Below, in pieces: positions 43,384 to 52,541 of a DNA stretch of 64,000 bases; the stretch's first letter is position 1, and the number at the start of each line of letters is the position of its first letter. Position numbers and translations under genes: made by a program. Under the pieces are notes generated by a model that saw nothing but the letters and a program-made list of their open reading frames with translations, ran no database searches and was not told the DNA's origin. Source of the stretch: Mycobacterium parmense (GTDB lineage Bacteria; Actinomycetota; Actinomycetes; Mycobacteriales; Mycobacteriaceae); contig NZ_AP022614.1 in assembly GCF_010730575.1 (NCBI RefSeq), forward strand, positions 5,888,913 through 5,952,912, written 5' to 3'.

Positions 43384-43579
43384 CTACCCTCCGGGTGTGA
43401 TCACAAGTGATTGAGCGGTCGCTCCCGAATCGCGACGAACGGATGTTAACCCGATCGCGCTATCAGTCAGGCATTTTCGCGGAAGTACCCGAAACGCATT
43501 TTCGGACCACCTGAATTTGCGCAGCAGAAGTCGTTGCGCGCCAATTGTTCTGGCAACGCAACGTCCGAGTAGTCAGCGA

Positions 43580-44245
43580 TCAGGGCAGGATGTGCAGACC
43601 CCACTTGCTGAGCAGCGGCTCGACCAGCACGAAATAGGTGGTGTGGTCATCCCCCTCGGGCGACGACGTCAGAATGCCGACCGCGCTGACCGTGCCGTCC
43701 GCGTTCTTGACGAAGCCCGGGCTGCCGCTGTCTCCGGGCAGGCTGTAGACGTTGGTCTCGACCGCGTAATTGCCTTCGGTGCCCGTCACCGCACCACAGG
43801 TTTCGCCGGTGACCGCGCCGACCTTGCAGAACGGCATGCCAACCTGAATCTGGCTGAAACCGAGCGCATTACGGACCGGGTAGCGCCCGGCGACGTCACC
43901 GACCGGCACGCCGACCGCCTGGTCGAGGCGGATGATCGCGGCATCCTTGCGCTGCGTCCCGGTATCGCCGTTCTCTTCGTACTCCTGGGCACTGACCCTG
44001 CCCAGCGGGACGTTGTCATCGCCATAAGTCCACACCGAGCCATCGTGCGAGTCGCAGTGCCCACTGGTCATCAGGTAGTAGGCGTCGTCGTTGCCCCTGG
44101 CGGCGAAAGCCGCGGTGCACGCAGAGTTGTCATCCTCGATCTTGGCGCCGGGAGCCGGCGGATTCCCTTCGGCCAGAACGGGACCGGCCGACGATCCCGC
44201 GCCGATCACCGCGGTGGCGATCACGGCCAGAGCGCGTGACCACAT
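43580..44245 (-). CDS. Secreted chymotrypsin-like serine protease (S1 family)
   Basis: This 221-aa protein has a signal peptide ending near Ala25 (GSSAGPVLA). The S1 triad appears to be complete: His63 in MTSGHC, Asp101 in KDAAIIRLD, and Ser173 in LPGDSGSPG. Four Cys (43, 64, 140, 150) suit two disulfides, the first next to the catalytic His as in streptogrisin-type enzymes. There is no long pro-region. The ribosome site before the ATG is weak. It is 22 bases downstream of a small secreted-protein gene, so the two are probably co-transcribed. Confidence 0.88.
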   Translation of the reverse strand: MWSRALAVIATAVIGAGSSAGPVLAEGNPPAPGAKIEDDNSACTAAFAARGNDDAYYLMTSGHCDSHDGSVWTYGDDNVPLGRVSAQEYEENGDTGTQRKDAAIIRLDQAVGVPVGDVAGRYPVRNALGFSQIQVGMPFCKVGAVTGETCGAVTGTEGNYAVETNVYSLPGDSGSPGFVKNADGTVSAVGILTSSPEGDDHTTYFVLVEPLLSKWGLHILP

Positions 44246-44267
44246 CCGAGGAACTTGGTCCCCGTCG

Positions 44268-44495
44268 TCAGTTGCTCAGCCACACGTGCCAGAAGCCGTC
44301 CGGGCCCGGGCGGCAGTCCCAGTGGGTGTAGAGGTTGTCGTTGTGGGTGATCTCGACGTTGGGAGCGTCGGCCTGACACCCTGCGGCGCTCGAATAGTTG
44401 CCCTCCACCTCTATCTCGTCGGCGTTGGCAACGCCCAACCCGACGGTCAGAAGGCCGGCCGACGCCAGCATCGTTGCAGCAATCAAGGTTCTCAT
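44268..44495 (-). CDS. Small secreted protein, 75 aa
   Basis: The ATG at 44495 follows a strong GGAGGGTGTTCC site. A signal peptide (MRTLIAATMLASAGLLTVGL) is followed by an AxA cleavage site at VANADE, leaving a mature peptide of about 40 residues with two Cys, several Trp/His and many acidic residues. I do not recognise a family. The S1 protease gene starts 22 bases downstream. A role as protease partner, propeptide in trans or inhibitor is possible but unproven. Confidence 0.8.
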   Translation of the reverse strand: MRTLIAATMLASAGLLTVGLGVANADEIEVEGNYSSAAGCQADAPNVEITHNDNLYTHWDCRPGPDGFWHVWLSN

Positions 44496-44905
44496 GGAAC
44501 ACCCTCCGGGTATGTCGTTGGCGATCACAGCAAAATGAATTTAACGACCGGCTCAGCGGCGTCGTTCTGAAAACAGCCAAACTCGATTCCGACAGTTCCG
44601 TTGCGGCGCAAGGATCCTGACTACCGCGGAACTACGAAAAGTCAGCCGGTCCGAATTGCGGGCGATGCGAGACCGTGAGTTTGTCGGCCTGAGCCGTTGG
44701 ATACGCTCGGACTGCCGAAGGCGTCGGGGATTCGACGGCGAAAAAGACACCGACGTCAAGTAGCCGGGGCGGCCGGCGCCCGATTTTCGAGTAACCCACT
44801 ACGCAGGACGTGAGCTCCGGATTCCCGCAGGCTGGTGTGCGCCGGCGCGTGGTGCGCCGCTGCGCGATGCCGCCGCATCCGCCCCACCCTCGAGGAGGAG
44901 TCCTG
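44496..44905. other. 410-base divergent intergenic region
   Basis: No ORF here looks real. The region separates the small secreted-protein gene from the divergent gene at 44906. The first 150 bases are relatively AT-rich and may hold the promoter of the secreted pair (AAAATGAATTTAACGACC). I found no clear repeat or hairpin. Confidence 0.4.
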
Positions 44906-45364
44906 ATGGCGACACCCCAACCGTCCGTCGGTCCGTTGCCCGAAGACGGCCCCGAAGATGGTGAGGACATCGGTGTGCCCAATCAGTATCAGCTGCGTGG
45001 TAACGGCGTGCGGATCACTTACTTTCCCACCGGCGCCGGCCCGCTAACCCACGACGGCCGAATCATTCTGATTTATCAGGACTCTCACCGTTCACTCGTG
45101 TTCCGGGGCGCTCAGGTGCAAACGGTCGTCGTCGCGGATTTCGGCACGTGCGTCACCGCGACTCTGGAGAGAACTCTCGAGATCGAATCCGTCGCCGTCA
45201 CACTGTTGATACCGACCGTGTTCTTGGCCGACGGAGGATCGACCAGCATTCGCACCGTGCTGGTCACGACGGTGCACACGCCGGGCGTCATCGGCCGGCA
45301 GCGCGAAAACCACACCGTGGTAGCACTGGCCGGCAAAGCATGGAGCGGTCCGCTGCCGTTGTGA
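44906..45364 (+). CDS. Conserved hypothetical protein, Rv1060-like by position
   Basis: This 152-aa soluble protein has an acidic, Pro-rich N terminus (PLPEDGPEDGEDIG) and then a beta-rich domain with TYFPTGAGPLT, RIILIYQDSHRSLVFRG and LLIPTVFLADGG. There is no signal peptide or membrane segment. The ATG at 44906 is preceded by GAGGAG; a longer upstream reading frame lacks a good start. It sits between the FadD14-side genes and the amidotransferase, as Rv1060 (about 157 aa) does. Its function is unknown. Confidence 0.75.
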   Translation: MATPQPSVGPLPEDGPEDGEDIGVPNQYQLRGNGVRITYFPTGAGPLTHDGRIILIYQDSHRSLVFRGAQVQTVVVADFGTCVTATLERTLEIESVAVTLLIPTVFLADGGSTSIRTVLVTTVHTPGVIGRQRENHTVVALAGKAWSGPLPL

Positions 45365-45425
45365 CGCGGGTGGTGAATCTCGACCGGACATCGACCGCCC
45401 GCGCCGCTTGGGTACCGTCGGGACC

Positions 45426-46304
45426 ATGTGCCGCCTCTTTGGACTACACGCCGGGACCGACGTCTGCACCGCGACCTTCTGGCTGCTCGACGCGCCCGAC
45501 AGCCTCTCCGAGCAGAGCAGGAGGAACCCCGACGGCACGGGCCTGGGCGTCTTCGACGAGCACGGGCGACCGGTCGTGTGCAAGCAGCCGATGGCCGCCT
45601 GGGACGACGCCGCCTTCGCCACCGAGGCGCACGAGCTCAGTGGCACCACGTTCGTCGCCCACGTCCGTTATGCGACAACCGGATCGCTCGACGCGCGCAA
45701 CACCCACCCGTTCCTGCAGGACGGCCGGATATTCGCGCACAACGGCGTCGTCGAGGGGCTCGACATCATCGAGCGGCGCCTGCGTGAGGTGGGCACCGAC
45801 AACCTCGTCGAGGGCAAGACCGATTCCGAGCGGGTCTTCGCCCTGATCACCGCGGGCGTCCGCGCGCACGACGGCGACGTGACGGCCGGACTCCTCGACG
45901 CCGTGGGATGGCTTGCGGCGAACGTACCGATCTTCGGGGTCAACCTGCTGCTGAGCACGGCCACCGACATGTGGGCGCTGCGCTACCCCGAAGGCAACCA
46001 GCTCTACCTGCTCGACCGGCGCCACGACTCGCGATCATCGGCGCCGGACCGCAAATTCCATATGCGCACCGAGCGGATACGCGCGCTCTCCGACCACCTG
46101 TGCACGCGCTCGTCGGTGGTCTTCGCCAGCGAACCGATGGACGACGACCCGCGCTGGAGCCTGCTCGAGTCGGGAGAGCTGGTGCACGTCGACGGCGCGC
46201 TGAACCTCTCGCGCCGCATAGCGCTGCCGGACCCGCCCCGGCATCTGCTCCGCACCGCCGATCTGAGCAAGCCGGCGCAGCAGGCACAGGCGGTGTCACC
46301 CTGA
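45426..46304 (+). CDS. Class II glutamine amidotransferase domain protein
   Basis: This 292-aa protein has the N-terminal nucleophile glutamine amidotransferase fold. Met1 would be removed to expose Cys2 (MCRLFG). Other features are NPDGTGLG near residue 36, HVRYATTG near 80 and FAHNGVVEG near 102, all matching YafJ/Rv1061-type proteins. Such enzymes release ammonia from glutamine or cleave gamma-glutamyl amides, and no synthase domain is attached. The ATG at 45426 is fixed by the required Cys2. A patatin gene follows 46 bases downstream. Confidence 0.9.
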   Translation: MCRLFGLHAGTDVCTATFWLLDAPDSLSEQSRRNPDGTGLGVFDEHGRPVVCKQPMAAWDDAAFATEAHELSGTTFVAHVRYATTGSLDARNTHPFLQDGRIFAHNGVVEGLDIIERRLREVGTDNLVEGKTDSERVFALITAGVRAHDGDVTAGLLDAVGWLAANVPIFGVNLLLSTATDMWALRYPEGNQLYLLDRRHDSRSSAPDRKFHMRTERIRALSDHLCTRSSVVFASEPMDDDPRWSLLESGELVHVDGALNLSRRIALPDPPRHLLRTADLSKPAQQAQAVSP

Positions 46305-46350
46305 ACCCTGCCCTGTCGGCCGGGGGTGGGGGCTGGCAGAGTGGGCGGGC

Positions 46351-47226
46351 GTGAGGACCAGACGTGCGCTTGTGCTGGCCGGTGGCGGAATCGCCGGGAT
46401 TGCCTGGGAGATAGGGGTTCTGCGCGGGATCGCCGACGAGTCGCCGGCGGCGGCACGGTTGTTGACGGATTCCGACGTGCTGGTGGGAACCTCGGCCGGT
46501 GCGGCCGTCGCCGCGCAACTCGGCAGCGCCAGCACCCTCGACGCGCTGTTCGGCCGGCAGGTCGGCCAGGCGTCGGCCGAAATCGACTCCGGTGTCGACG
46601 TCGACACCATCACCGAGCTCTTCCTGGCGGCCTTGGCGGAACCCTGTGAGGGCGAAAACGAACCGGACCACATGCGGCAGCGGCTGCGGCGCATCGGAGC
46701 GGTCGCGCTGGCGACCCCCACGGTCCCCGCGCCGGTGCGCCGCGAGGTCATCGCGGCGCGCCTGCCCTCGCTCGACTGGCCCGCGCGGCCGCTGCGGCTC
46801 ACCGCGATCGACGTCGACACCGGCGAGCTGGTCGTCTTCGACCGGGATTCGGGTGTCGACCTCGTCGACGCGGTGGCCGCGAGTTGCGCGGTGCCGGGGG
46901 CCTGGCCGCCGGTGGCCATCGGGGGCCGGCGCTACATGGACGGAGGGGTCGGCAGCAGCGTGAACCTGGGCGTGGCCGGTGACTGCGACGTCGCGGTGGT
47001 GCTCGTGCCCTCGGGCGTGGACGCGCCGGCGCCCTTCGGCGACGGGCCGGCCGCCGAGATTGCGGCGTTCGGCGGCTCGGCGTTCGCCGTGTTCGCCGAC
47101 GGCGCCTCGCTGACGGCGTTCGGGGCCAACCCGCTCGACCCGCGCTGCCGCATCGCCTCGGCGACGGCCGGGCGCGAGCAGGGCCGGCGCGAAGCCGCGG
47201 CCGTCGCCCGGTTCCTCGGGGTCTGA
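46351..47226 (+). CDS. Patatin-like phospholipase
   Basis: This 291-aa lipid acyl hydrolase has the patatin catalytic dyad: Ser48 in GTSAG and Asp197 in YMDGGVGS. The oxyanion Gly-rich loop LAGGGIAG is at the N terminus. It has no signal peptide. The likely substrates are phospholipid or other acyl esters. The GTG start at 46351 lies 46 bases after the amidotransferase gene on the same strand, as Rv1061-Rv1062. It converges with a second patatin gene 10 bases away. Confidence 0.9.
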   Translation: MRTRRALVLAGGGIAGIAWEIGVLRGIADESPAAARLLTDSDVLVGTSAGAAVAAQLGSASTLDALFGRQVGQASAEIDSGVDVDTITELFLAALAEPCEGENEPDHMRQRLRRIGAVALATPTVPAPVRREVIAARLPSLDWPARPLRLTAIDVDTGELVVFDRDSGVDLVDAVAASCAVPGAWPPVAIGGRRYMDGGVGSSVNLGVAGDCDVAVVLVPSGVDAPAPFGDGPAAEIAAFGGSAFAVFADGASLTAFGANPLDPRCRIASATAGREQGRREAAAVARFLGV

Positions 47227-47236
47227 CCGGCCTCGC

Positions 47237-48325
47237 TCAGCCCTCGATGGTGGGAGGGGCGGGCCGATCGGGCGCCCCGTCCAACGTGGCGCCCGCCTCG
47301 CCGCCCGCTTCGCCGCCCACCTCAAAGGCGTCCAGGGCCCGGTTTGCCAGAGCCCGGCCCACGTCGATCACCTCGAGCGCCCGGTGAAAATCCAGGCTCC
47401 TGCAGACCGAGCGCGGCACCTCGATGAGCAGGTCCGGCGGGTAGACCGCCAGCGTGTGGCGCGCCAGCGCCGCCTGGGCGATGTCGATGGTCCGGTTCAT
47501 CACCTCGAAGCTGCCCAGTTTCGGGATTTCCGTTGCGGCGCGCGCCAATTCGTCTTCGATCCGGTCGGGCGTAGCGGGTTCGGCGTCCGGATCGTCCGAG
47601 AGGCTTTCGGGTGTCGCGCCGAACCTGCTCAGCACGGCCCGCGCGGTGGGCCGGTCCAACAGCGCCGAGGTGCTGCGCACCACGCGGTTGAGCCACTCGA
47701 CGCCGGCACCGGGCTCGTCTTCGCGAGCGCCGATGGTCTCGCTGCCGCTCAGGCTCACGGCGATGGTCAGGTCGGCGTTCACCGCCGAAAGGGGGGCCAT
47801 CGGGAGCGGGTCGAGGATGCCGCCGTCGGCGAGCAGGCGCCCGTCGATCTCGTGCGGGGCGATCACCCCCGGTATCGCGATGGACGCGCGGATCGCCTCG
47901 TCGACGGGGCCGCGCTGGAACCACACCGACTTCCCCGCCAACAGGTCGGTCGCCACCGCCGTGTAGGGGATGGGCAGTTCCTCGATCGTGACCGGACCGA
48001 GGATGTCGCGGACCGCGTCCAGGATCTTTTCGGCCCGCATCACGCCGGCCGCGCTGATGGACAGGTCGAGCAGCCGCAGCACGGCGCGCTGCGTGAGGGA
48101 CTTCGCCCAGTCGGCGAACTCGTCGAGACGGCCCGCGGCCTCCAAGCCACCGACCACCGCGCCCATCGACGAGCCGGAGATTCCCGCGATGCTGTAGTCG
48201 CGTTCCCGCAGCGCCTCGATGACCCCGATGTGGGCGTAGCCGCGGGCGCCGCCGCTGCCGAGCGCCAAGGCCACCCGGGGCGGCGCCGATCGGCGCGCCG
48301 CTGGTGACCCAGGTCCGCCGGCCAT
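47237..48325 (-). CDS. Patatin-like phospholipase
   Basis: This 362-aa protein of the patatin/RssA group has the oxyanion loop LGSGGARGYAHIG (about 22-34), nucleophile Ser53 in SGSSMG and the dyad Asp in LLADGGILDPLP. The C-terminal 40 residues are Gly/Ala/Pro-rich. It lacks a signal peptide. It is convergent with another patatin gene, so two unrelated-length patatins meet tail to tail. It is the positional match of Rv1063c (about 360 aa). Confidence 0.9.
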   Translation of the reverse strand: MAGGPGSPAARRSAPPRVALALGSGGARGYAHIGVIEALRERDYSIAGISGSSMGAVVGGLEAAGRLDEFADWAKSLTQRAVLRLLDLSISAAGVMRAEKILDAVRDILGPVTIEELPIPYTAVATDLLAGKSVWFQRGPVDEAIRASIAIPGVIAPHEIDGRLLADGGILDPLPMAPLSAVNADLTIAVSLSGSETIGAREDEPGAGVEWLNRVVRSTSALLDRPTARAVLSRFGATPESLSDDPDAEPATPDRIEDELARAATEIPKLGSFEVMNRTIDIAQAALARHTLAVYPPDLLIEVPRSVCRSLDFHRALEVIDVGRALANRALDAFEVGGEAGGEAGATLDGAPDRPAPPTIEG

Positions 48326-48396
48326 GCCATCATTCTGCGCGGCGAATCAGCCCGGCGTCTGGCGAGCCGACGTTTGAGTAGCCGTGATCCGAATTA

Positions 48397-48840
48397 CTAA
48401 CCGCACTCGTCGGCGGCGGCCGCGCGCGCGGCCGTGATCACGGCGGCCTGGCGGGCCGGGGTCAGGTCCGCCCACCGGTGGTTCCACGTGCCCGGGGTGC
48501 CCGACGGCGCGGCCTGGACCATCGCCAGGTACGGCTCCAGCTGCGCCTGACCGGTCTTCGGCTGGGCATCCATCCACACCTTGGCGGCGTGACACGCCTG
48601 GTAGTACTGCTCTTCCGTCGAATCCGCGGGCACGTCGACCCGGGTGGTCACCCCTCCGGGGGAAAGCCCGACGGCGCCCGGCGGCGCCGAGCCCGGTCCG
48701 CCGCGGGCGGCCGTCGACGGCGCCGGCGAGGGCGCCGTCCCGGCGTTCTGGGGGGCATGCGAGCAGCCCACGACCGGCCACAGACCTGCCACGAGAACAA
48801 CCCCGCCCCAAAGCAGGGGCCGATGAGAGCGCGGACGCAC
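48397..48840 (-). CDS. lpqV: Probable lipoprotein LpqV
   Basis: The GTG at 48840 gives a 147-aa lipoprotein with a signal peptide and lipobox WPVVGC (Cys26). A Pro/Ala/Ser linker and a small helical domain follow (TEEQYYQACHAAKVWMDAQP, LTPARQAAVITAARAAAADECG), with a Cys in each of two helices that could pair. The longer upstream frame lacks a signal peptide, so this start is preferred. Function is unknown. It matches Rv1064c by position and pattern. Confidence 0.86.
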   Translation of the reverse strand: MRPRSHRPLLWGGVVLVAGLWPVVGCSHAPQNAGTAPSPAPSTAARGGPGSAPPGAVGLSPGGVTTRVDVPADSTEEQYYQACHAAKVWMDAQPKTGQAQLEPYLAMVQAAPSGTPGTWNHRWADLTPARQAAVITAARAAAADECG

Positions 48841-48956
48841 GTTCTCAATGTATGCAACACTGGCTGCCGTGATGGAGCGCTTCGGATTTTGCGAGTGTTG
48901 TCGGCCCTGACCCGCCGCCGCTTGCCCGACCCTTCCCATCCTGGAGCCCTCGTCAA

Positions 48957-49535
48957 ATGTCTCTGCCCGTCACCCATGACGCTGCCCTGCGCCCACGTTC
49001 CTTCGCGACGCCTTCCTCCGGTCCGACCCGGCTGCGGGTGCCCGACCTGCTGCACGCCACCGACCAAGCCGCCGACGACGTCCTCAGCGGACGCTGCGAC
49101 CACCTGCTGCCCGAGGGTGGCGTACCGCGATCGCGGCGCTGGTTCACCCGCATCCACGGCGACGACGAGCTTGACGTCTGGCTGATCAGCTGGGTTCCCG
49201 GCCACGCCACTGAGCTGCACGACCACGGCGGCTCGCTGGGCGCGTTGACCGTCGTGTCCGGGTCGTTGGCCGAATTCCGCTGGGACGGAACGACTTTACG
49301 ACGACGAAGGCTCGACGCGGGCGATCAGGCCGGGTTCCCGCTGGGCTGGGTGCACGACGTGGTGTGGTCGCCCCGGCCCGTGGCCGAGTCCGCCGCCGCG
49401 GCGACGGCGCCGGCGACGCTGAGTGTGCACGCCTACTCGCCGCCGCTGACCGCGATGTCGTACTACGAGATCACCGAGCGCAACAGGCTGCGCCGCCGGC
49501 GCACCGAACTGACCGACCAACCGGAAGGACCGTGA
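48957..49535 (+). CDS. Cysteine dioxygenase-like cupin protein
   Basis: This 192-aa protein has the cupin fold of type I cysteine dioxygenases. The iron-binding His88 and His90 lie in ELHDHGGS, and His133 in GWVHDVVW is the third ligand. Such enzymes oxidise cysteine (or a related thiol) to the sulfinate. The first 25 residues are poorly conserved. Its TGA overlaps the ATG of a rhodanese-like gene, so sulfur oxidation and sulfane-sulfur handling appear linked. It corresponds to Rv1065. Confidence 0.86.
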   Translation: MSLPVTHDAALRPRSFATPSSGPTRLRVPDLLHATDQAADDVLSGRCDHLLPEGGVPRSRRWFTRIHGDDELDVWLISWVPGHATELHDHGGSLGALTVVSGSLAEFRWDGTTLRRRRLDAGDQAGFPLGWVHDVVWSPRPVAESAAAATAPATLSVHAYSPPLTAMSYYEITERNRLRRRRTELTDQPEGP

Positions 49536-49981
49536 TGAGCCGCATCGACCTGGTGCTCAGAGCCGCCCGGCGCCGCTACCGCCGGCTTCCCGCCGCCGAG
49601 GTGCCCGACGCGCTGCGGCGCGGCGCGGTCCTCGTCGACATCCGGCCGCAGGCGCAGCGCTTCCGCGAGGGCGAGGTGCCCGGCGCCCTGGTGATCGAAC
49701 GCAACGTCCTGGAATGGCGCTGCGACCCGACCAGCGACGCCCGCCTGCCCGAAGCCGTCGGCGACGACGTCGAGTGGGTGATCCTGTGCTCGGAGGGCTA
49801 TACCTCCAGCCTGGCGGCGGCCGCGCTGCTGGACATCGGACTGGTCCGCGCCACCGACGTCATCGGCGGCTACCACGCGCTGGCCGGAGCCGGGGTGCTC
49901 GAGCAGCTCGGCGGCGGCTCCGTCGACCGGGGCCCGGGAGCACCGGCGCACGCCGGCGCTCCCGGCCGCCGCTGGATCTAG
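49535..49981 (+). CDS. Rhodanese-like sulfurtransferase
   Basis: This 148-aa single-domain rhodanese has active-site Cys85 in VILCSEGYTSS and the CH2A-type aspartate VDIRPQ at about 35. The predicted role is transfer of sulfane sulfur from a donor to a thiol or cyanide. The last 25 residues are Gly/Pro-rich. It is translationally coupled to the cysteine dioxygenase-like gene (TGATG junction). Its end overlaps the convergent 49978 gene by four bases. It matches Rv1066. Confidence 0.88.
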   Translation: MSRIDLVLRAARRRYRRLPAAEVPDALRRGAVLVDIRPQAQRFREGEVPGALVIERNVLEWRCDPTSDARLPEAVGDDVEWVILCSEGYTSSLAAAALLDIGLVRATDVIGGYHALAGAGVLEQLGGGSVDRGPGAPAHAGAPGRRWI

Positions 49982-51735
49982 CCGCTGTTGGCGTGCAGCA
50001 GCGGCCGTAGCCTGTCGGTTTTCTCCTGCGTCCACCCCGGCGGGGACAGTACCGCCGCCCACCCGTCGGCGACGTCACCGACGTAGTGATGTCCGTGCCC
50101 GTCGGGCACGTCCACCGCGACGGCCATGTCGGCCGACACCTGCAGGAAGGTGACCACCGGGATCCAGCGGGTCTGCGGCAGCACGTCGTAGCCCCGCTTC
50201 TCCTTGAGCCAGTCCGGCTCCTTGAACAGCAGGTTGGGGGTCCACCAGGCGATCGGATCGGAAGCGTGCTGCAGGTACACCACCCGCGGGTGGTCCCATG
50301 GAGAGTTCGGACGGGTCAAATCGCTTGCGCGAGCGACGAACCGGACCGCCCTGCCGTCCTGGTAGATCGGCAGCCACTCCGGTGACCCGGCGTCGCGGGT
50401 GGCGGTCAGGTCGGTCCAGATGGTGTTGTTGAAGGTCGGACCGCTGAACAGCGCGCCGTCGGTGCGGGCGAGGACATTGTTGAGGCTCATGAAGGGCGCC
50501 TCGCCGCCGAAGGACCCGAGGCTCTCGCCGAAGACGACGAGCTTGGGACGCCGGTTCTCGGGCATCTGCCGGATCAGCCTGTCGACCGCTTCGAAGAGGG
50601 CCTGCCCCGCGTGCCGGGCGTTCTCCTTGTCCACCAGGAACGACAGCCAGCTCGGCAGGAACGAGTACTGCATGCTCACGATGGCGGTGTCGCCGTTGTA
50701 CATGTACTCCAGCGCCGAGGCCTCGGCCTCGTTGATCCAGCCGGTGCCGGTGGTGGTGCCCACCGCGACGACGGCCCGCTGCAGCCCGCCCTCGCGCTGC
50801 AGCTCCCGCGCCGCCAGTTCCGCGGTCTCGGTGATGCCGTGCGCGGAGTTCAGCCCGGCGTAGGCGCGGATCGGCTCGGTGGCAGGCGTCCCGTTGAAGG
50901 CGCTGAGCTGCGCGACGCTGGGACCCCCTTCGATGAAGATGCGGCCCTCCCGCCCCAGCGAGTCCCACGACGCCAGCGACTGCGGGCCACCCGAGCGCAG
51001 GGGCGTCAGGGGGGCCGCCGTTGCGGGGCTCATCTCGTCGTTCGCCGAGGCGAAGGTGTTGTTCATGATGCGCATCGCGAACTTGAGCACGACACCGTTG
51101 AGCACCGTGATGGTGAGCGTGATCAGCACGACCACCACGATGGTCGCCGAGAGGCGAATCGGTGCGACCCGGTCGAGCTCACCGACCAGGAAGCGCACCA
51201 GCCAACGGATGAACTGGCCGATCTCGACCAGGGTGAACAGGATGACGAGCGACAAGACCCCGGCCAGCGGATAGTCGTACCACTTCAGGTGGGCGACGCC
51301 CATCAGGTCGCGCACGTCGTCCTGCCACACGTGGAATCGGATCGCCATCACGACCATGCCGACCGCGCCGACGGGTATCAGCACCTTCCAGGCCCAGCGC
51401 GGGGCCGGCGGACTGGAGCTCCAACCCAGCATGTACCGGACCAGCCAGACCGAGAAGACGCCGATCCCGTAACCGATGGCGCCAGAGATGCCGCTGACCA
51501 GGCCCTGGAACAACGCGGCGCGGGGCAGCAACGAGGGCGTCATCGAAAACCACACGAACACAAGGCCGCCCGCAGTGCCGGTGAAGGTGTAGTGACGAAC
51601 CCACCAGGGCTTGGCGGTCGCCGGTGGCCCGGCGCCTTCGGGAGCGTTCGCGGCCTGCGGCGCGGTCGCCGGCTCGGCCGTCCGGCCGGCGTGCGGTTCG
51701 GCGTCGGTGTCTGTCGCAGAACCCGGCTCGTCCAT
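49978..51735 (-). CDS. Membrane-bound alpha/beta hydrolase (Abhydrolase_9 family)
   Basis: This 585-aa protein has an N-terminal Pro/Ala-rich cytoplasmic tail (about 1-45), four to five transmembrane helices (about 50-240) and a C-terminal alpha/beta-hydrolase domain. The nucleophile is in VVFGESLGSFG, and a probable catalytic His lies in DGHGHHYVG near the end. This layout matches the actinobacterial Abhydrolase_9_N/Abhydrolase_9 family, to which Rv1069c (587 aa) belongs. The substrate is unknown. The ATG at 51735 lies 10 bases after the echA8 stop, so it may be co-transcribed with echA9-echA8. Confidence 0.88.
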   Translation of the reverse strand: MDEPGSATDTDAEPHAGRTAEPATAPQAANAPEGAGPPATAKPWWVRHYTFTGTAGGLVFVWFSMTPSLLPRAALFQGLVSGISGAIGYGIGVFSVWLVRYMLGWSSSPPAPRWAWKVLIPVGAVGMVVMAIRFHVWQDDVRDLMGVAHLKWYDYPLAGVLSLVILFTLVEIGQFIRWLVRFLVGELDRVAPIRLSATIVVVVLITLTITVLNGVVLKFAMRIMNNTFASANDEMSPATAAPLTPLRSGGPQSLASWDSLGREGRIFIEGGPSVAQLSAFNGTPATEPIRAYAGLNSAHGITETAELAARELQREGGLQRAVVAVGTTTGTGWINEAEASALEYMYNGDTAIVSMQYSFLPSWLSFLVDKENARHAGQALFEAVDRLIRQMPENRRPKLVVFGESLGSFGGEAPFMSLNNVLARTDGALFSGPTFNNTIWTDLTATRDAGSPEWLPIYQDGRAVRFVARASDLTRPNSPWDHPRVVYLQHASDPIAWWTPNLLFKEPDWLKEKRGYDVLPQTRWIPVVTFLQVSADMAVAVDVPDGHGHHYVGDVADGWAAVLSPPGWTQEKTDRLRPLLHANSG

Positions 51736-51745
51736 GCCAGGCGTC

Positions 51746-52528
51746 CTACCGGTGGGTGAAGTTGGGAGCGCGCTTCTCGACGAACGCCGCCATGCCCTCG
51801 GATTGGTCCGCGGTCGCAAAAGCCGAGTGGAACAGCCGGCGCTCGTACAGCAGCCCTTCCGCCAGAGTGGATTCGAATGCCCGGTTGACGGCCTCCTTGG
51901 CCATCCGGGCCGCCGAACGCGACATCTGCGAAATGGTGGTGGCCACCGCCATCGCCTCGCTGATCAAATCGTCGGCCGGCACCACCCGCGAGACCAGCCC
52001 GCTGCGCTCGGCCTCGGCGGCGTCGATGGTGCGGCCGGTCAGGATGAGGTCCATGGCCTTGGCCTTGCCGATGGCCCGGGTCAGCCGCTGCGAGCCGCCC
52101 ATGCCCGGCAGCACACCGAGTTTGATCTCCGGCTGACCGAACTTCGCGGTGTCGGCAGCGATCAACAGGTCGCACATCATCGCGAGCTCGCAGCCCCCGC
52201 CCAGCGCGTGTCCGGCCACGGCGGCGATCGTGGGGGTGCGCACGGCCGCCAGCTTCGCCCAGGGGGCAAAGAAGTCGGCGCCGAACGCGTCGGCGAAGCT
52301 GAGGCCGGCCATCTCCTTGATGTCGGCCCCGGCGGCGAACGCCTTGGCCGAGCCGGTGATCACGATTGCTCCGATGTCGGATTCGTTGTCCAATTCGGTT
52401 GCGGCACAGGTGACTTCGTTCATCATCTGACTGTTGAGCGCGTTGAGCGCGTTGGGCCGGTTCAACGTGATGATGCCGACCCGGTGGTCGCGCTCGACGA
52501 TGATCGTTTCGTAAGTCGCGTCTGTCAT
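51746..52528 (-). CDS. echA8: Enoyl-CoA hydratase EchA8
   Basis: This 260-aa crotonase-fold enzyme hydrates trans-2-enoyl-CoA in beta-oxidation. The oxyanion-hole residues are in AAGADIKEM and [11 protein letters not shown]. Two catalytic Glu are expected, in GGGCELAM and in [13 protein letters not shown]. The pattern and length fit mycobacterial EchA8 (257 aa), which has also been reported as an essential lipid-metabolism protein and drug target. It starts 13 bases after echA9 on the same strand. Confidence 0.94.
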   Translation of the reverse strand: MTDATYETIIVERDHRVGIITLNRPNALNALNSQMMNEVTCAATELDNESDIGAIVITGSAKAFAAGADIKEMAGLSFADAFGADFFAPWAKLAAVRTPTIAAVAGHALGGGCELAMMCDLLIAADTAKFGQPEIKLGVLPGMGGSQRLTRAIGKAKAMDLILTGRTIDAAEAERSGLVSRVVPADDLISEAMAVATTISQMSRSAARMAKEAVNRAFESTLAEGLLYERRLFHSAFATADQSEGMAAFVEKRAPNFTHR

Positions 52529-52541
52529 ACAAACCGCCTTT

